Below, piece after piece: positions 15,656 through 22,370 of a stretch of DNA of 64,000 nucleotides. Position numbers and translations under genes: made by a program. Position 1 is the first letter of the stretch. Every line of letters begins with the position of its first letter. Source of the DNA: a bacterium 1XD21-70 (GTDB lineage Bacteria > Bacillota > Clostridia > Lachnospirales > Lachnospiraceae). The stretch is from NCBI GenBank assembly GCA_003669055.1, contig RAYB01000027.1, forward strand, positions 1 to 64,000, in the 5' to 3' direction. A model generated the notes under the pieces. That model was not told the DNA's origin. It was given only the letters and a program-made list of their open reading frames with translations, and ran no database searches.

Positions 15656-15728
15656 TGGAGACAACGGGATTCGAACCCGCGGTCTCTACGTTGCGAACGT
15701 AGCGCTTTCCCAGCTAAGCTATGTCCCC
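15656..15728 (-). tRNA. tRNA-Ala (anticodon CGC)
   Basis: Acceptor GGGGACA/TGTCTCC (one G.U pair), anticodon arm CTACG-TTCGCAA-CGTAG, T arm GCGGG-TTCGAAT-CCCGT. Confidence 0.93.
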
Positions 15729-15791
15729 ATGCTAACCACTGCCCGGTTCTCTTTACACAAAATTCCCTGCCGCTTTTCGCGGCAGAGAAAA

Positions 15792-15864
15792 TGGAGACAA
15801 CAGGGCTCGAACCTGCGACCCCATGCGTGTGATGCATGTGCTCTCCCAGCTGAGCTATGCCTCC
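15792..15864 (-). tRNA. tRNA-Val (anticodon CAC)
   Basis: Acceptor GGAGGCA/TGTCTCC, anticodon arm CATGC-ATCACAC-GCATG, T arm GCAGG-TTCGAGC-CCTGT. Upstream of tRNA-Ala in the same unit. Confidence 0.95.
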
Positions 15865-15871
15865 GTCAATT

Positions 15872-15899
15872 ATTCTACCACATTTTTCAAAAATTGCAA
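15872..15899 (-). promoter_or_regulatory. Promoter of tRNA-Val/tRNA-Ala
   Basis: -35 TTGCAA (15894-15899), 16-bp spacer, -10 TAGAAT (15872-15877), minus strand. Confidence 0.65.
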
Positions 15900-15925
15900 C
15901 TCTTTTTTTGCTTTATTTTTAAATT

Positions 15926-16603
15926 TTATTCAAAGTACTCTTTGTACTCCACTTCTATGGCATATTTCATCCGGGTCATGCTGATATATAAATGCTTTTT
16001 CAATGCCTCTTCCAAGCCCATCTCCTCCTTCTGCTCCAATAGCCTTAACAATCCGCTATGTTCGTGGATGATACGGGTAAAATCTGTCTCCGTCACAAAA
16101 TCCAGCATCCGGAAACGGGTATAATGGAGCTGCTGTGCCTGAATCACCTCCCAAAGCCTCTCCTTTTGGGTCGATTCAAACCAAATGGCGTGCATCCTGG
16201 CATCCATCTGGTAAAATTGTTCCGGCTCAAAATCTTGCTGTTGGATCAGGAGTTCCTGCAGGCGGATCTGGTGGCGGATCTCCTCGAACTGGAACAGGGT
16301 GGCTTCCTTCATGAAATCCCGCATTACCATCAGTTCCACTGCTACCCGCATATAGATCATCTGGCGGATCTCTCCTAAGTTCAGCCGTGTCACACACGTT
16401 CCGGAATAAGGAACCGTATGGACAAACCCCTGCTCCTGCAGCCTGCGGAGGGCTTCCCGGACCGGGGTCCGGGAAACGTCAAACCGGGCACAGATCTCAT
16501 TTTCACTGATTGCCTGCCCTGGCTTCAAAACCAGGTCCAGAATCTCCCTTTTCAGGGTCTCAAATACGTATTCCCCCCGGTTCCGGTAAACCTTTCCATC
16601 CAT
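15926..16603 (-). CDS. GntR-family regulator, FadR/FCD subfamily
   Basis: 225 residues from the ATG at 16603, which has a GGAGGAA site 14 bases after the upstream gene ends; an earlier in-frame start would lie inside that gene. The winged helix-turn-helix covers about residues 5-70 (EYVFETLKREILDLVLKPGQ, then the signature SRTPVREALRRLQEQGFV). It is followed by an all-helical FCD ligand-binding domain (about 80-215). FCD regulators bind short palindromes and are released by a sugar acid or organic acid. Directly behind a gluconate-5-dehydrogenase gene, it probably represses its own operon through the palindromes at 17458-17497, with a hexonate or similar as inducer (inference). Confidence 0.9.
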   Translation of the reverse strand: MDGKVYRNRGEYVFETLKREILDLVLKPGQAISENEICARFDVSRTPVREALRRLQEQGFVHTVPYSGTCVTRLNLGEIRQMIYMRVAVELMVMRDFMKEATLFQFEEIRHQIRLQELLIQQQDFEPEQFYQMDARMHAIWFESTQKERLWEVIQAQQLHYTRFRMLDFVTETDFTRIIHEHSGLLRLLEQKEEMGLEEALKKHLYISMTRMKYAIEVEYKEYFE

Positions 16604-16616
16604 GCCTGTTCCTCCG

Positions 16617-17420
16617 TCAGGACGGCTGCTTGCCAATGTATGCCTGAATCCCGCCATCTACATACAGGATCTGGCCATTCACGAAGTCAGACGCCGCAGA
16701 TGCCAAAAACACTGCCGGCCCCCCTAAGTCAGAAGCCTCTCCCCAACGCCCTGCCGGGGTCTTGGATACAATAAACTGATCAAACGGGTGCCGGGAGCCG
16801 TCCGCCTGCTTTTCACGCAGAGGCGCTGTCTGGGGCGTGGCAATATAGCCAGGTCCGATGCCGTTGCACTGGATGTTATACTCCCCATACTCCGATGCAA
16901 TATTCCTGGTCAGCATCTTCAGCCCGCCCTTGGCAGCTGCATAGGCAGAAACCGTCTCACGACCAAATTCTGACATCATGGAACAGATGTTGATGATCTT
17001 TCCGCCTCCCTTTTTGATCATCGCCGGGATCACTGCTTTCGATACAATGAATGGGGCGTTTAAGTCCACATCGATTACCTGGCGGAAATCCTTCGCCTCC
17101 ATCTCAATCATCGGAATCCTCTTGATAATCCCTGCATTATTCACCAGGATATCAATCACCCCAACCTCTTTCTCGATCATGGCCGCTGTGGCATTCACTG
17201 CGTCCTCATCCGTCACATCGCATACATAACCATGCGCCCGGATTCCCTCTTCCTCATAAGCGGCAAGCCCCTTGTCCACCAAATCCTGACGGATATCATT
17301 GAAAACGATCGTTGCCCCTGCGCCTGCCATAGCCTTTGCAATTGCAAACCCAATTCCATAAGATGCACCTGTCACCCAAGCCACTTTACCCTCCAGGGAA
17401 TAATTCTTGATGTAATCCAT
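16617..17420 (-). CDS. SDR oxidoreductase, gluconate 5-dehydrogenase type
   Basis: 267 residues. Classical short-chain dehydrogenase: cofactor motif TGASYGIG (17-24), NNAG (94-97), catalytic Ser147, Tyr160 and Lys164 (YAAAK), and the C-terminal DGG-Q-Y region. Overall it most resembles gluconate 5-dehydrogenases, which interconvert D-gluconate and 5-keto-D-gluconate with NAD(P)H; related 2-keto-3-deoxygluconate dehydrogenases cannot be excluded. It is cytosolic. The ATG has AAAAAGGAG. The next gene is a GntR/FCD regulator 13 bases downstream, and palindromic operators lie 38-77 bases upstream, giving a small autoregulated sugar-acid operon. Confidence 0.85.
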   Translation of the reverse strand: MDYIKNYSLEGKVAWVTGASYGIGFAIAKAMAGAGATIVFNDIRQDLVDKGLAAYEEEGIRAHGYVCDVTDEDAVNATAAMIEKEVGVIDILVNNAGIIKRIPMIEMEAKDFRQVIDVDLNAPFIVSKAVIPAMIKKGGGKIINICSMMSEFGRETVSAYAAAKGGLKMLTRNIASEYGEYNIQCNGIGPGYIATPQTAPLREKQADGSRHPFDQFIVSKTPAGRWGEASDLGGPAVFLASAASDFVNGQILYVDGGIQAYIGKQPS

Positions 17421-17457
17421 ATGCTTCTTCTCCTTTTTCTAAATAAATATTTTATGC

Positions 17458-17497
17458 ATACAATCAATATAATTGTATACAAGTTCTTGTATGTACA
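17458..17497. promoter_or_regulatory. Candidate GntR/FCD operators upstream of the gluconate-5-dehydrogenase gene
   Basis: A palindrome ATACAAT-N7-ATTGTAT (17458-17478) overlaps a second perfect palindrome TTGTATACAA (17473-17482), and a related TTGTATGTACA follows at 17487-17497. The TTGT..ACAA core fits the usual FadR-subfamily pattern. Confidence 0.55.
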
Positions 17498-17593
17498 CAC
17501 TACCATGATTACTTTAAAAACACAATGGGTATTTTTACCAAATTGATCTTATCTGATTTGTGCATTTTTATCTCCCGGCTTTCCACCATCATA

Positions 17594-17632
17594 AACCGGC
17601 AGCCGGTGGCATTACACCACCGGCTGCCGGTT
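17594..17632 (-). terminator. Terminator after the Cys/Asn-repeat gene
   Basis: 16-bp perfect stem (17594-17609 with 17617-17632) of very high GC around a 7-base loop. Only a short T-rich tail follows on the minus strand. Confidence 0.6.
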
Positions 17633-17643
17633 CCCTTTCCTTG

Positions 17644-18153
17644 TCAGTCACAGGTATTGCATCCACAGCCGTCCCCGGAAGCCGCAAGAGGCATAATGCC
17701 GGAGTCCCCACAGGAACAGCAAGTGTTGTTACAAGGATTCCCGCAAATGCTGCCGCAGCCATTGCCACAGGAGTTATTGCAAGAATTATTGCAGGAGTTA
17801 TTACAGGAGTTGTTGCAGGAATTGTTACAGGAATTGTTGCAGGTATTTCCGCAGGCATTGCAGCCATCCTGGTACCCGTTATTGTATCCCTGGTTATAGC
17901 CATCGCGGAAACCTGCCCGGTAAGCCCGGCGTATCCGGCCATTCCCACAGCCGCCGCAGCCATTGCCGCAGCCGCCAGGAGTACACGGGTCACAGCAACC
18001 CGTATTGCCTCCGCAGACGCCATTCCCGTTATTGCAGTCATTCCCGCAGCCGTTATCATTGCAATTACAGTTGCAATTACAATGGCAGTTGCATTTGCAG
18101 TTCCTGCAACACCCGATACCGATTCCCCATCTGTTACAATTACATCCACACAT
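17644..18153 (-). CDS. Cys/Asn/Gly-repeat protein, probable spore surface component
   Basis: 169 residues from the ATG at 18153 (AAAGGAG site); longer in-frame starts have none. About 39 residues are Cys. It begins MCGCNCNRWGIG, has alternating CNC runs (about 19-31), Gly/Cys segments, one basic-aromatic stretch (RIRRAYRAGFRDGYNQGY, about 73-90), six tandem NNSC units (about 104-127), and ends CGCNTCD. No family is recognised. Its divergence from cotJABC and the Cys-rich CotJA start suggest a coat or exosporium protein that cross-links through disulfides; metal binding is an alternative. Both ideas are inference. The tandem codon repeats make other frames look open, but only this frame has start signals. 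Confidence 0.7.
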   Translation of the reverse strand: MCGCNCNRWGIGIGCCRNCKCNCHCNCNCNCNDNGCGNDCNNGNGVCGGNTGCCDPCTPGGCGNGCGGCGNGRIRRAYRAGFRDGYNQGYNNGYQDGCNACGNTCNNSCNNSCNNSCNNSCNNSCNNSCGNGCGSICGNPCNNTCCSCGDSGIMPLAASGDGCGCNTCD

Positions 18154-18323
18154 ATTTGAAAACTCCTTTTTTGTTTGTTTTGTAATGTATCTTATGTGGG
18201 GCCACAGACAAGTGTGACAGCCCGACGGGGCTTTTCCCCCGCCCCGGCAGCGGGAACATTTTTCGCCTCCTGTCATATTTATATCATTAGATACTTTCAA
18301 TTGAAGAAAGGAGTTTTTTCTCT

Positions 18324-18692
18324 ATGAGTCAAAGCAGCAACACACGGTGCAGCTGTTTCTGCAGGCCGCAGATCCCTGCCCCTCCCTGCATGAATACAGA
18401 CTGCAGATGCAATAACCTTTTCACATCACCTCCTCCCCAAATGCCCCCTATGCCCCACCTCCAGCCGCCAACCCCTCCGATGCAGCCTGACAAAACGGCA
18501 GTTTCCGGAGGATGCAGCTGCGGCGCCCAAAATCCGCTTATCCCCAATACCAGCTTAAGCCAGATGCCTATCGGCATGGGTTATGTGCCCTGGCAGAGAT
18601 GGGGGCAGACGTACCCAATAGAACAAGGTTTTGCCAGGGGGACTATTTTCCCTGAACTGGATCTTCCATTTGCAATGGGGAGGTGCCGCTGA
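18324..18692 (+). CDS. cotJA: Spore coat associated protein CotJA with Cys/Pro-rich N-terminus
   Basis: 122 residues. The C-terminal 45 residues (MPIGMGYVPWQRWGQTYPIE onward to PFAMGRC) are the CotJA domain. The first about 75 residues are a Cys- and Pro-rich extension (CSCFCRPQIPAPPC, then many PPxxPP) not present in the shortest family members. CotJA helps place CotJC in the spore coat under mother-cell control. The ATG has a GAAAGGAG site. The stop overlaps the cotJB start (TGATG), so the two are translationally coupled. Divergent from the Cys-repeat gene, with 170 bases between them. Confidence 0.88.
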   Translation: MSQSSNTRCSCFCRPQIPAPPCMNTDCRCNNLFTSPPPQMPPMPHLQPPTPPMQPDKTAVSGGCSCGAQNPLIPNTSLSQMPIGMGYVPWQRWGQTYPIEQGFARGTIFPELDLPFAMGRCR

Positions 18693-18940
18693 TGACATGT
18701 GGAAATGCATTATTGCAAAAAGTATATGAGACCGGTTTTGCCTTGGATGAAGTCAATCTGTATCTGGACACCCATCCTGCCGACAGCCAGGCCATGGAAT
18801 ATTACCAATATATCCAAAAAGCAAACCAAGACGCGGTAGCTGCATACGAACAATCCTACGGCCCGCTGATGGCCAATCAGGTGGATGCCAATACCTGGAA
18901 CTGGATAAACAGCCCCTGGCCCTGGGAAGGAGGTATGTAA
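18692..18940 (+). CDS. cotJB: Spore coat protein CotJB
   Basis: 82 residues from the ATG at 18692, which overlaps the cotJA stop and follows GGGGAGG; a GTG three codons earlier is possible. The helical CotJB domain is recognisable by VYETGFALDEVNLYLDTHP, the tyrosine-rich EYYQYIQKANQDAVAAYEQS and the C-terminal WNWINSPWPWEGGM. It acts with CotJA and CotJC in the inner spore coat. The stop is followed within 1 base by the cotJC ATG, confirming the cotJABC operon. Confidence 0.93.
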   Translation: MTCGNALLQKVYETGFALDEVNLYLDTHPADSQAMEYYQYIQKANQDAVAAYEQSYGPLMANQVDANTWNWINSPWPWEGGM

Positions 18941-18941
18941 T

Positions 18942-19571
18942 ATGTGGAGATATGAAAAGCGTCTGCAATACCCGGTAAAGATCTCACAGACCAACCCGAA
19001 ACTGGCACAGTTCATCATCAGCCAGTACGGCGGCCCTGACGGCGAAAGCGCCGCTGCCATGCGCTATCTCTCCCAGCGCTATGCCATGCCCTACCAAAAG
19101 GGAAAAGCCATTTTGACCGATGTAGGCACCGAGGAACTGGGGCATTGGGAAATCATCGCAGCCATTGTCCACCAGCTGACCCGCAACTTAACTCCCCAGG
19201 AAATCGAAGAATCCGGCTTTGGCCCCTATTATATCGACCACACCACCGGTATCTGGCCCCAGGCCGCAGGAGGCGTGCCTTTTAATGCCTGTGAATTCCA
19301 GTCCAAGGGAGATCCGATTACGGATCTGTTTGAGGATTTGGCAGCAGAGCAAAAAGCCCGCACCACCTACGACAACATCCTGCGCATGGTCAAAGACCAC
19401 GATGTCTGCGATCCCATCCGTTTCCTGCGGGAACGGGAAATCGTCCACTTCCAGCGGTTCGGGGAAGCCCTCCGGGACGTCCAGGACCATCTGGACAGCC
19501 GGAACTTCTATGCTTTTAACCCGGCCTTTGACCAAAAGCAAAAGCCGTGCAGCCCTAAAAAAGCACAATAG
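18942..19571 (+). CDS. cotJC: Spore coat manganese catalase-like protein CotJC
   Basis: 209 residues, a ferritin-like four-helix bundle of the Mn-catalase family. Metal-ligand motifs are visible: the first Glu in GPDGESAAAMRYLSQR (about 30-45), the E-E-x-x-H pair in GTEELGHWEII (about 62-72), Glu in EDLAAEQKARTTYDNIL and the last E-x-x-H in REREIVHFQRFGEAL (about 161-175). It may protect the spore from peroxide. The Pro/Lys-rich tail is variable in the family. It is the last gene of cotJABC and is followed by a terminator at 19642-19688 shared with the convergent CBS gene. Confidence 0.93.
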   Translation: MWRYEKRLQYPVKISQTNPKLAQFIISQYGGPDGESAAAMRYLSQRYAMPYQKGKAILTDVGTEELGHWEIIAAIVHQLTRNLTPQEIEESGFGPYYIDHTTGIWPQAAGGVPFNACEFQSKGDPITDLFEDLAAEQKARTTYDNILRMVKDHDVCDPIRFLREREIVHFQRFGEALRDVQDHLDSRNFYAFNPAFDQKQKPCSPKKAQ

Positions 19572-19641
19572 CAGGCCAATTCGGGCATCTTCTGGCAAGG
19601 CAGCTAACCGGCATGCTGCGCCAGGCATCCCGTTACACCCA

Positions 19642-19688
19642 AGAAGGCATCCCTGCAAGTTTCCCTGCACGGATGCCTTCTTCTCTTA
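19642..19688. terminator. Bidirectional terminator between cotJC and the CBS gene
   Basis: 11-bp stem AGAAGGCATCC/GGATGCCTTCT with an 18-base loop and a T-rich tail on the plus strand. Confidence 0.7.
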
Positions 19689-20117
19689 TGCCTGCATCTG
19701 CACGCCCATATGCCCTGGCATTTTCTTCTCATAAAAATATCGGATAATGTCCTTCCTGGTAATAATCCCGATAAAGTATCCCCTGTCATCCACCACGGGC
19801 ACAAAGTTCTGGTTCAATGCCTTATCAATCAGGTCCTCCATATCTGACTTGGCATTGACCGGCAGATTGTCCATCCGGCGGCGGATGGTAGTGACAGGGA
19901 TATTTTCTGCTTCCCGCAAATTCAGATTATATTGGTTCTTGATCCCCCATAGCAGATCCCCTTCTGTTAATGTGCCCACGTATTCCCCGTTCCGGTTCAG
20001 CATCGGCACTGAGGAGTACTGGTGGAACTCCATCCTCTCTAACGCCTGCCGGAGGGAATCCTCTTCATAGACACAGGCCACATCGCTCTTTGGTGTAATA
20101 AAAAATAAAATATTCAT
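19686..20117 (-). CDS. Tandem CBS-domain protein
   Basis: 143 residues made of two CBS motifs (a Bateman module): first at about 8-60 (VYEEDSLRQALERMEFHQYS, then VPMLNRNGEYVGTLTEGDLL), second at about 75-130 (VPVVDDRGYFIGIITRKDII). Such stand-alone pairs bind adenine nucleotides and sense energy state or regulate a partner protein; the partner here is unknown. The ATG has AGAGGT. It is convergent with cotJC and monocistronic, with about 240 bases of apparently empty DNA between it and spoIIQ, apart from a possible hairpin at 20303-20348. Confidence 0.88.
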   Translation of the reverse strand: MNILFFITPKSDVACVYEEDSLRQALERMEFHQYSSVPMLNRNGEYVGTLTEGDLLWGIKNQYNLNLREAENIPVTTIRRRMDNLPVNAKSDMEDLIDKALNQNFVPVVDDRGYFIGIITRKDIIRYFYEKKMPGHMGVQMQA

Positions 20118-20302
20118 ATGTACCTCTGTTGCTTTCTTTTGTTTTGCAGTACCATTCTGTCCCTACACTCCCTGACCGTCGGCAAACCCTTCGCACTGCA
20201 TTGCTTTTATCATCGTAAACAGTATATCACATGAATTACAACTATTTGTGAACACTTTATTAAAAAAGCTTAAAAAAATGAAGAAAACGGTAAAACTGCA
20301 CA

Positions 20303-20348
20303 AAGGCCGCTATCAGTGCCCCATGTCTGGGTTCCCTGCAGCGGCCTT
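20303..20348 (-). terminator. Possible terminator after spoIIQ
   Basis: AAGGCCGCT (20303-20311) pairs with AGCGGCCTT (20340-20348), 12 bases after the spoIIQ stop. Only a short T tail follows. Confidence 0.45.
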
Positions 20349-20359
20349 GTTCTCCATGA

Positions 20360-21151
20360 TTATTCCAAATAGTCCAGCGGATCAATCGCAGCTCCCTGAT
20401 AGTTCATTTGGAAATACAGGTTGCTTCCTTCAATCGTATAGTATTTTGTCGGCTCTGCCACGTATCCCAGCAGCTGTCCCTTTTCCAGGTACTCTCCCTC
20501 CACGGCAGACACTTCCTTTAGCTGTCCGCAGACCGCCGTATACTCATTGCCCAGATCCAGGGTCACATAATTACCGATTTCTTCATTGATGCCTACCTCT
20601 GCCACGCGGGCATTCGCCGGCGCGTAGACCGGGCTGCTGACTTCACCCTGGATCACCAGGCCCGGATTGCATTTGTACTGGTCAAGAGTAGGGAAATAGA
20701 TGGTGGATTCCATACTGTAATCCAGCACCACATTCCCCATTACCGGCCAGCAAACCCGGCTCGTGTCCGCAAAATCCAACACCAGTGCTTTGGCAGCATC
20801 CTGCCCTGTGCCTACGGCCTTTGCCTCCGGGGAGGCCTTGCCGGAAGAGCCTTTTGCTTCCTCCTGCACTACCGTATCCGGATTTGCCTCCTGCTTCGCC
20901 ACCTTTTCTTGTGTCTTTTCCGGCACCGGTTTTGCATTGGATTCCCCTGCTACCGACACCTGTGATTTTGCATCTGTCTCTCCGGCCAGGAGATTTTCCT
21001 GCCCCTGCATTTCTACATAGGGATTCTGCTCCTGCCCGTCTCCTCTGTTCATTGTAACGACGCCCGCTGCAGCAACTATAGTCAGCAGACCCAGTACCAG
21101 CATGACAAGGAATAGTTTGTCCTTGAACATTTGATTGATTCTCTCTTTCAC
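20360..21151 (-). CDS. spoIIQ: SpoIIQ-like M23/LytM-fold sporulation protein, catalytic site degenerate
   Basis: 263 residues from a GTG behind GAGGTGATAAAC. One transmembrane segment (about 13-33), a Gln/Lys/Ala-rich linker (about 38-125), then a LytM domain (about 150-263). The Zn ligands of M23 peptidases are missing: HxGxD reads NPGLV, the second site reads VCGQL instead of xxHL, and LHF reads LYF. In the family SpoIIQ is made in the forespore and forms the channel and ratchet with SpoIIIAH during engulfment; loss of the peptidase site is known in several lineages. It lies 41 bases behind spoIID, the usual clostridial pairing. The identification rests on domain plus neighbour. Confidence 0.82.
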   Translation of the reverse strand: MKERINQMFKDKLFLVMLVLGLLTIVAAAGVVTMNRGDGQEQNPYVEMQGQENLLAGETDAKSQVSVAGESNAKPVPEKTQEKVAKQEANPDTVVQEEAKGSSGKASPEAKAVGTGQDAAKALVLDFADTSRVCWPVMGNVVLDYSMESTIYFPTLDQYKCNPGLVIQGEVSSPVYAPANARVAEVGINEEIGNYVTLDLGNEYTAVCGQLKEVSAVEGEYLEKGQLLGYVAEPTKYYTIEGSNLYFQMNYQGAAIDPLDYLE

Positions 21152-21192
21152 CGTTTATCACCTCGGTAGTAGTTTTACCAAAGTGATCTGAG

Positions 21193-22248
21193 TTATTCAG
21201 AAATCAAAGAGATATTTTTATAATAATGCTTTAAAATGTCCTCATATCCCCACCCGGATTTAGCCATGTCATTTGCCCCTGCCTGGCTCAGCCCATAGCC
21301 ATGGCCTTTTCCCCGTACCCGGGCGCGGATGGCCTCATTGTCCCCTTCCAGGTTGAAACATGGCGATAAGAGCCCCAGCGCATACTGGATTTCATCCCCA
21401 GAGTATGTCCCTTCCCCTATCTTCACTTCCACCATGTAGCCTGCATCGTCCTTTTTTACCGTTTGGATCTGCCCCGGCAGCTGTTCTGCTGTAACCGCTG
21501 CCGCCCCTGGGATCTGGCTGATATTGGCGGCAAACACAGACAGGCTCCATTCCATCACCTGCATGTAATCCTCCTGCCTGGTATCCGACACACTCTCCAC
21601 CGACTGAAGGTAAGGGAAATCCGCTTCCCCGTTACGCGTCCGCCCTGCACTCATGCCGTGGAACAGCGGCAGGATGCAGCGCCCCTCATACTTCATTACC
21701 ACTCCCTTCGTTGCTTCCGCCGCCTCCCGGCACCGCTTTAACCCGTGAAACAGCTTTTCCCGCTCCACGCCAAAATGTCCTTTCGCCTCTCCCAGGTAAT
21801 CCAGATCCAATTCCTCTTCATAAATCTCTGTGCGGCTGTCCATCAACCGGTATATATAAGTCCTGGCAATCACTGCCTGGCACTTTAGCGCCTCCATCTC
21901 ATAATCCGTATCAACCTGGCACGCCATCACCCCTGGCAGGTATTCCTCCAAATCAATGTAAGTTTGCACGCCTTTCCTCTCCACCAGGATTTTTCGCCGT
22001 ACCAGTTCCCCGGATCCCTGCGGCTGGCTCCCCGGATCCCCCTCCGCTACCCCGGCAGCTGCTTCCACTTCCCCGGCTTCCATCCCCTCGGCTCCATCGC
22101 TTCCCTCCTGCTCCCCAGCCTGTCCCTCCATCCCTGCCTCTATCCCCATTTCCATCCCGGTCTCCATCCCCGCCGCCCGCATCCACACCAGAGAAACCAT
22201 CCACGGCATCAGCAGCATCGCTGCCATCGCAATCACCCATCTGCGCAT
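21193..22248 (-). CDS. spoIID: Stage II sporulation protein D (SpoIID), lytic transglycosylase
   Basis: 351 residues. A signal anchor (about 5-25), a low-complexity Met/Glu/Gly/Ala linker (about 27-78), then the SpoIID/LytB domain (about 85-345). The catalytic glutamate lies in the conserved segment YEMEALKCQAVIARTY (about 120-135). GHGYGLSQAGANDMAKSGWG (about 315-335) is the C-terminal family signature. SpoIID cleaves glycan strands during engulfment together with SpoIIP and SpoIIM. The ATG has AGGAGGG. spoIIQ follows directly, so both belong to one sporulation operon. The acidic linker is unusually long and repetitive, which accounts for the open frames on the other strand. Confidence 0.93.
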   Translation of the reverse strand: MRRWVIAMAAMLLMPWMVSLVWMRAAGMETGMEMGIEAGMEGQAGEQEGSDGAEGMEAGEVEAAAGVAEGDPGSQPQGSGELVRRKILVERKGVQTYIDLEEYLPGVMACQVDTDYEMEALKCQAVIARTYIYRLMDSRTEIYEEELDLDYLGEAKGHFGVEREKLFHGLKRCREAAEATKGVVMKYEGRCILPLFHGMSAGRTRNGEADFPYLQSVESVSDTRQEDYMQVMEWSLSVFAANISQIPGAAAVTAEQLPGQIQTVKKDDAGYMVEVKIGEGTYSGDEIQYALGLLSPCFNLEGDNEAIRARVRGKGHGYGLSQAGANDMAKSGWGYEDILKHYYKNISLISE

Positions 22249-22370
22249 AAAAAAGAATCCCTCCTGACTACTATCAGTCTATGAAGAGATTCTCTTTTCT
22301 ATCACCTGCTATTTACAGGAAAGAGGAAGCATCTGTTCCATGCCGGCCGTGAGGTGTCTGTCTGCCCGGC

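Noticed and set aside
17560-18159. Long Ala/Ile/Val-rich frames on both strands across the Cys-repeat gene
   Set aside because: They are frame-shifted readings of codon repeats. Only the Cys-repeat frame has a ribosome-binding site and terminator.
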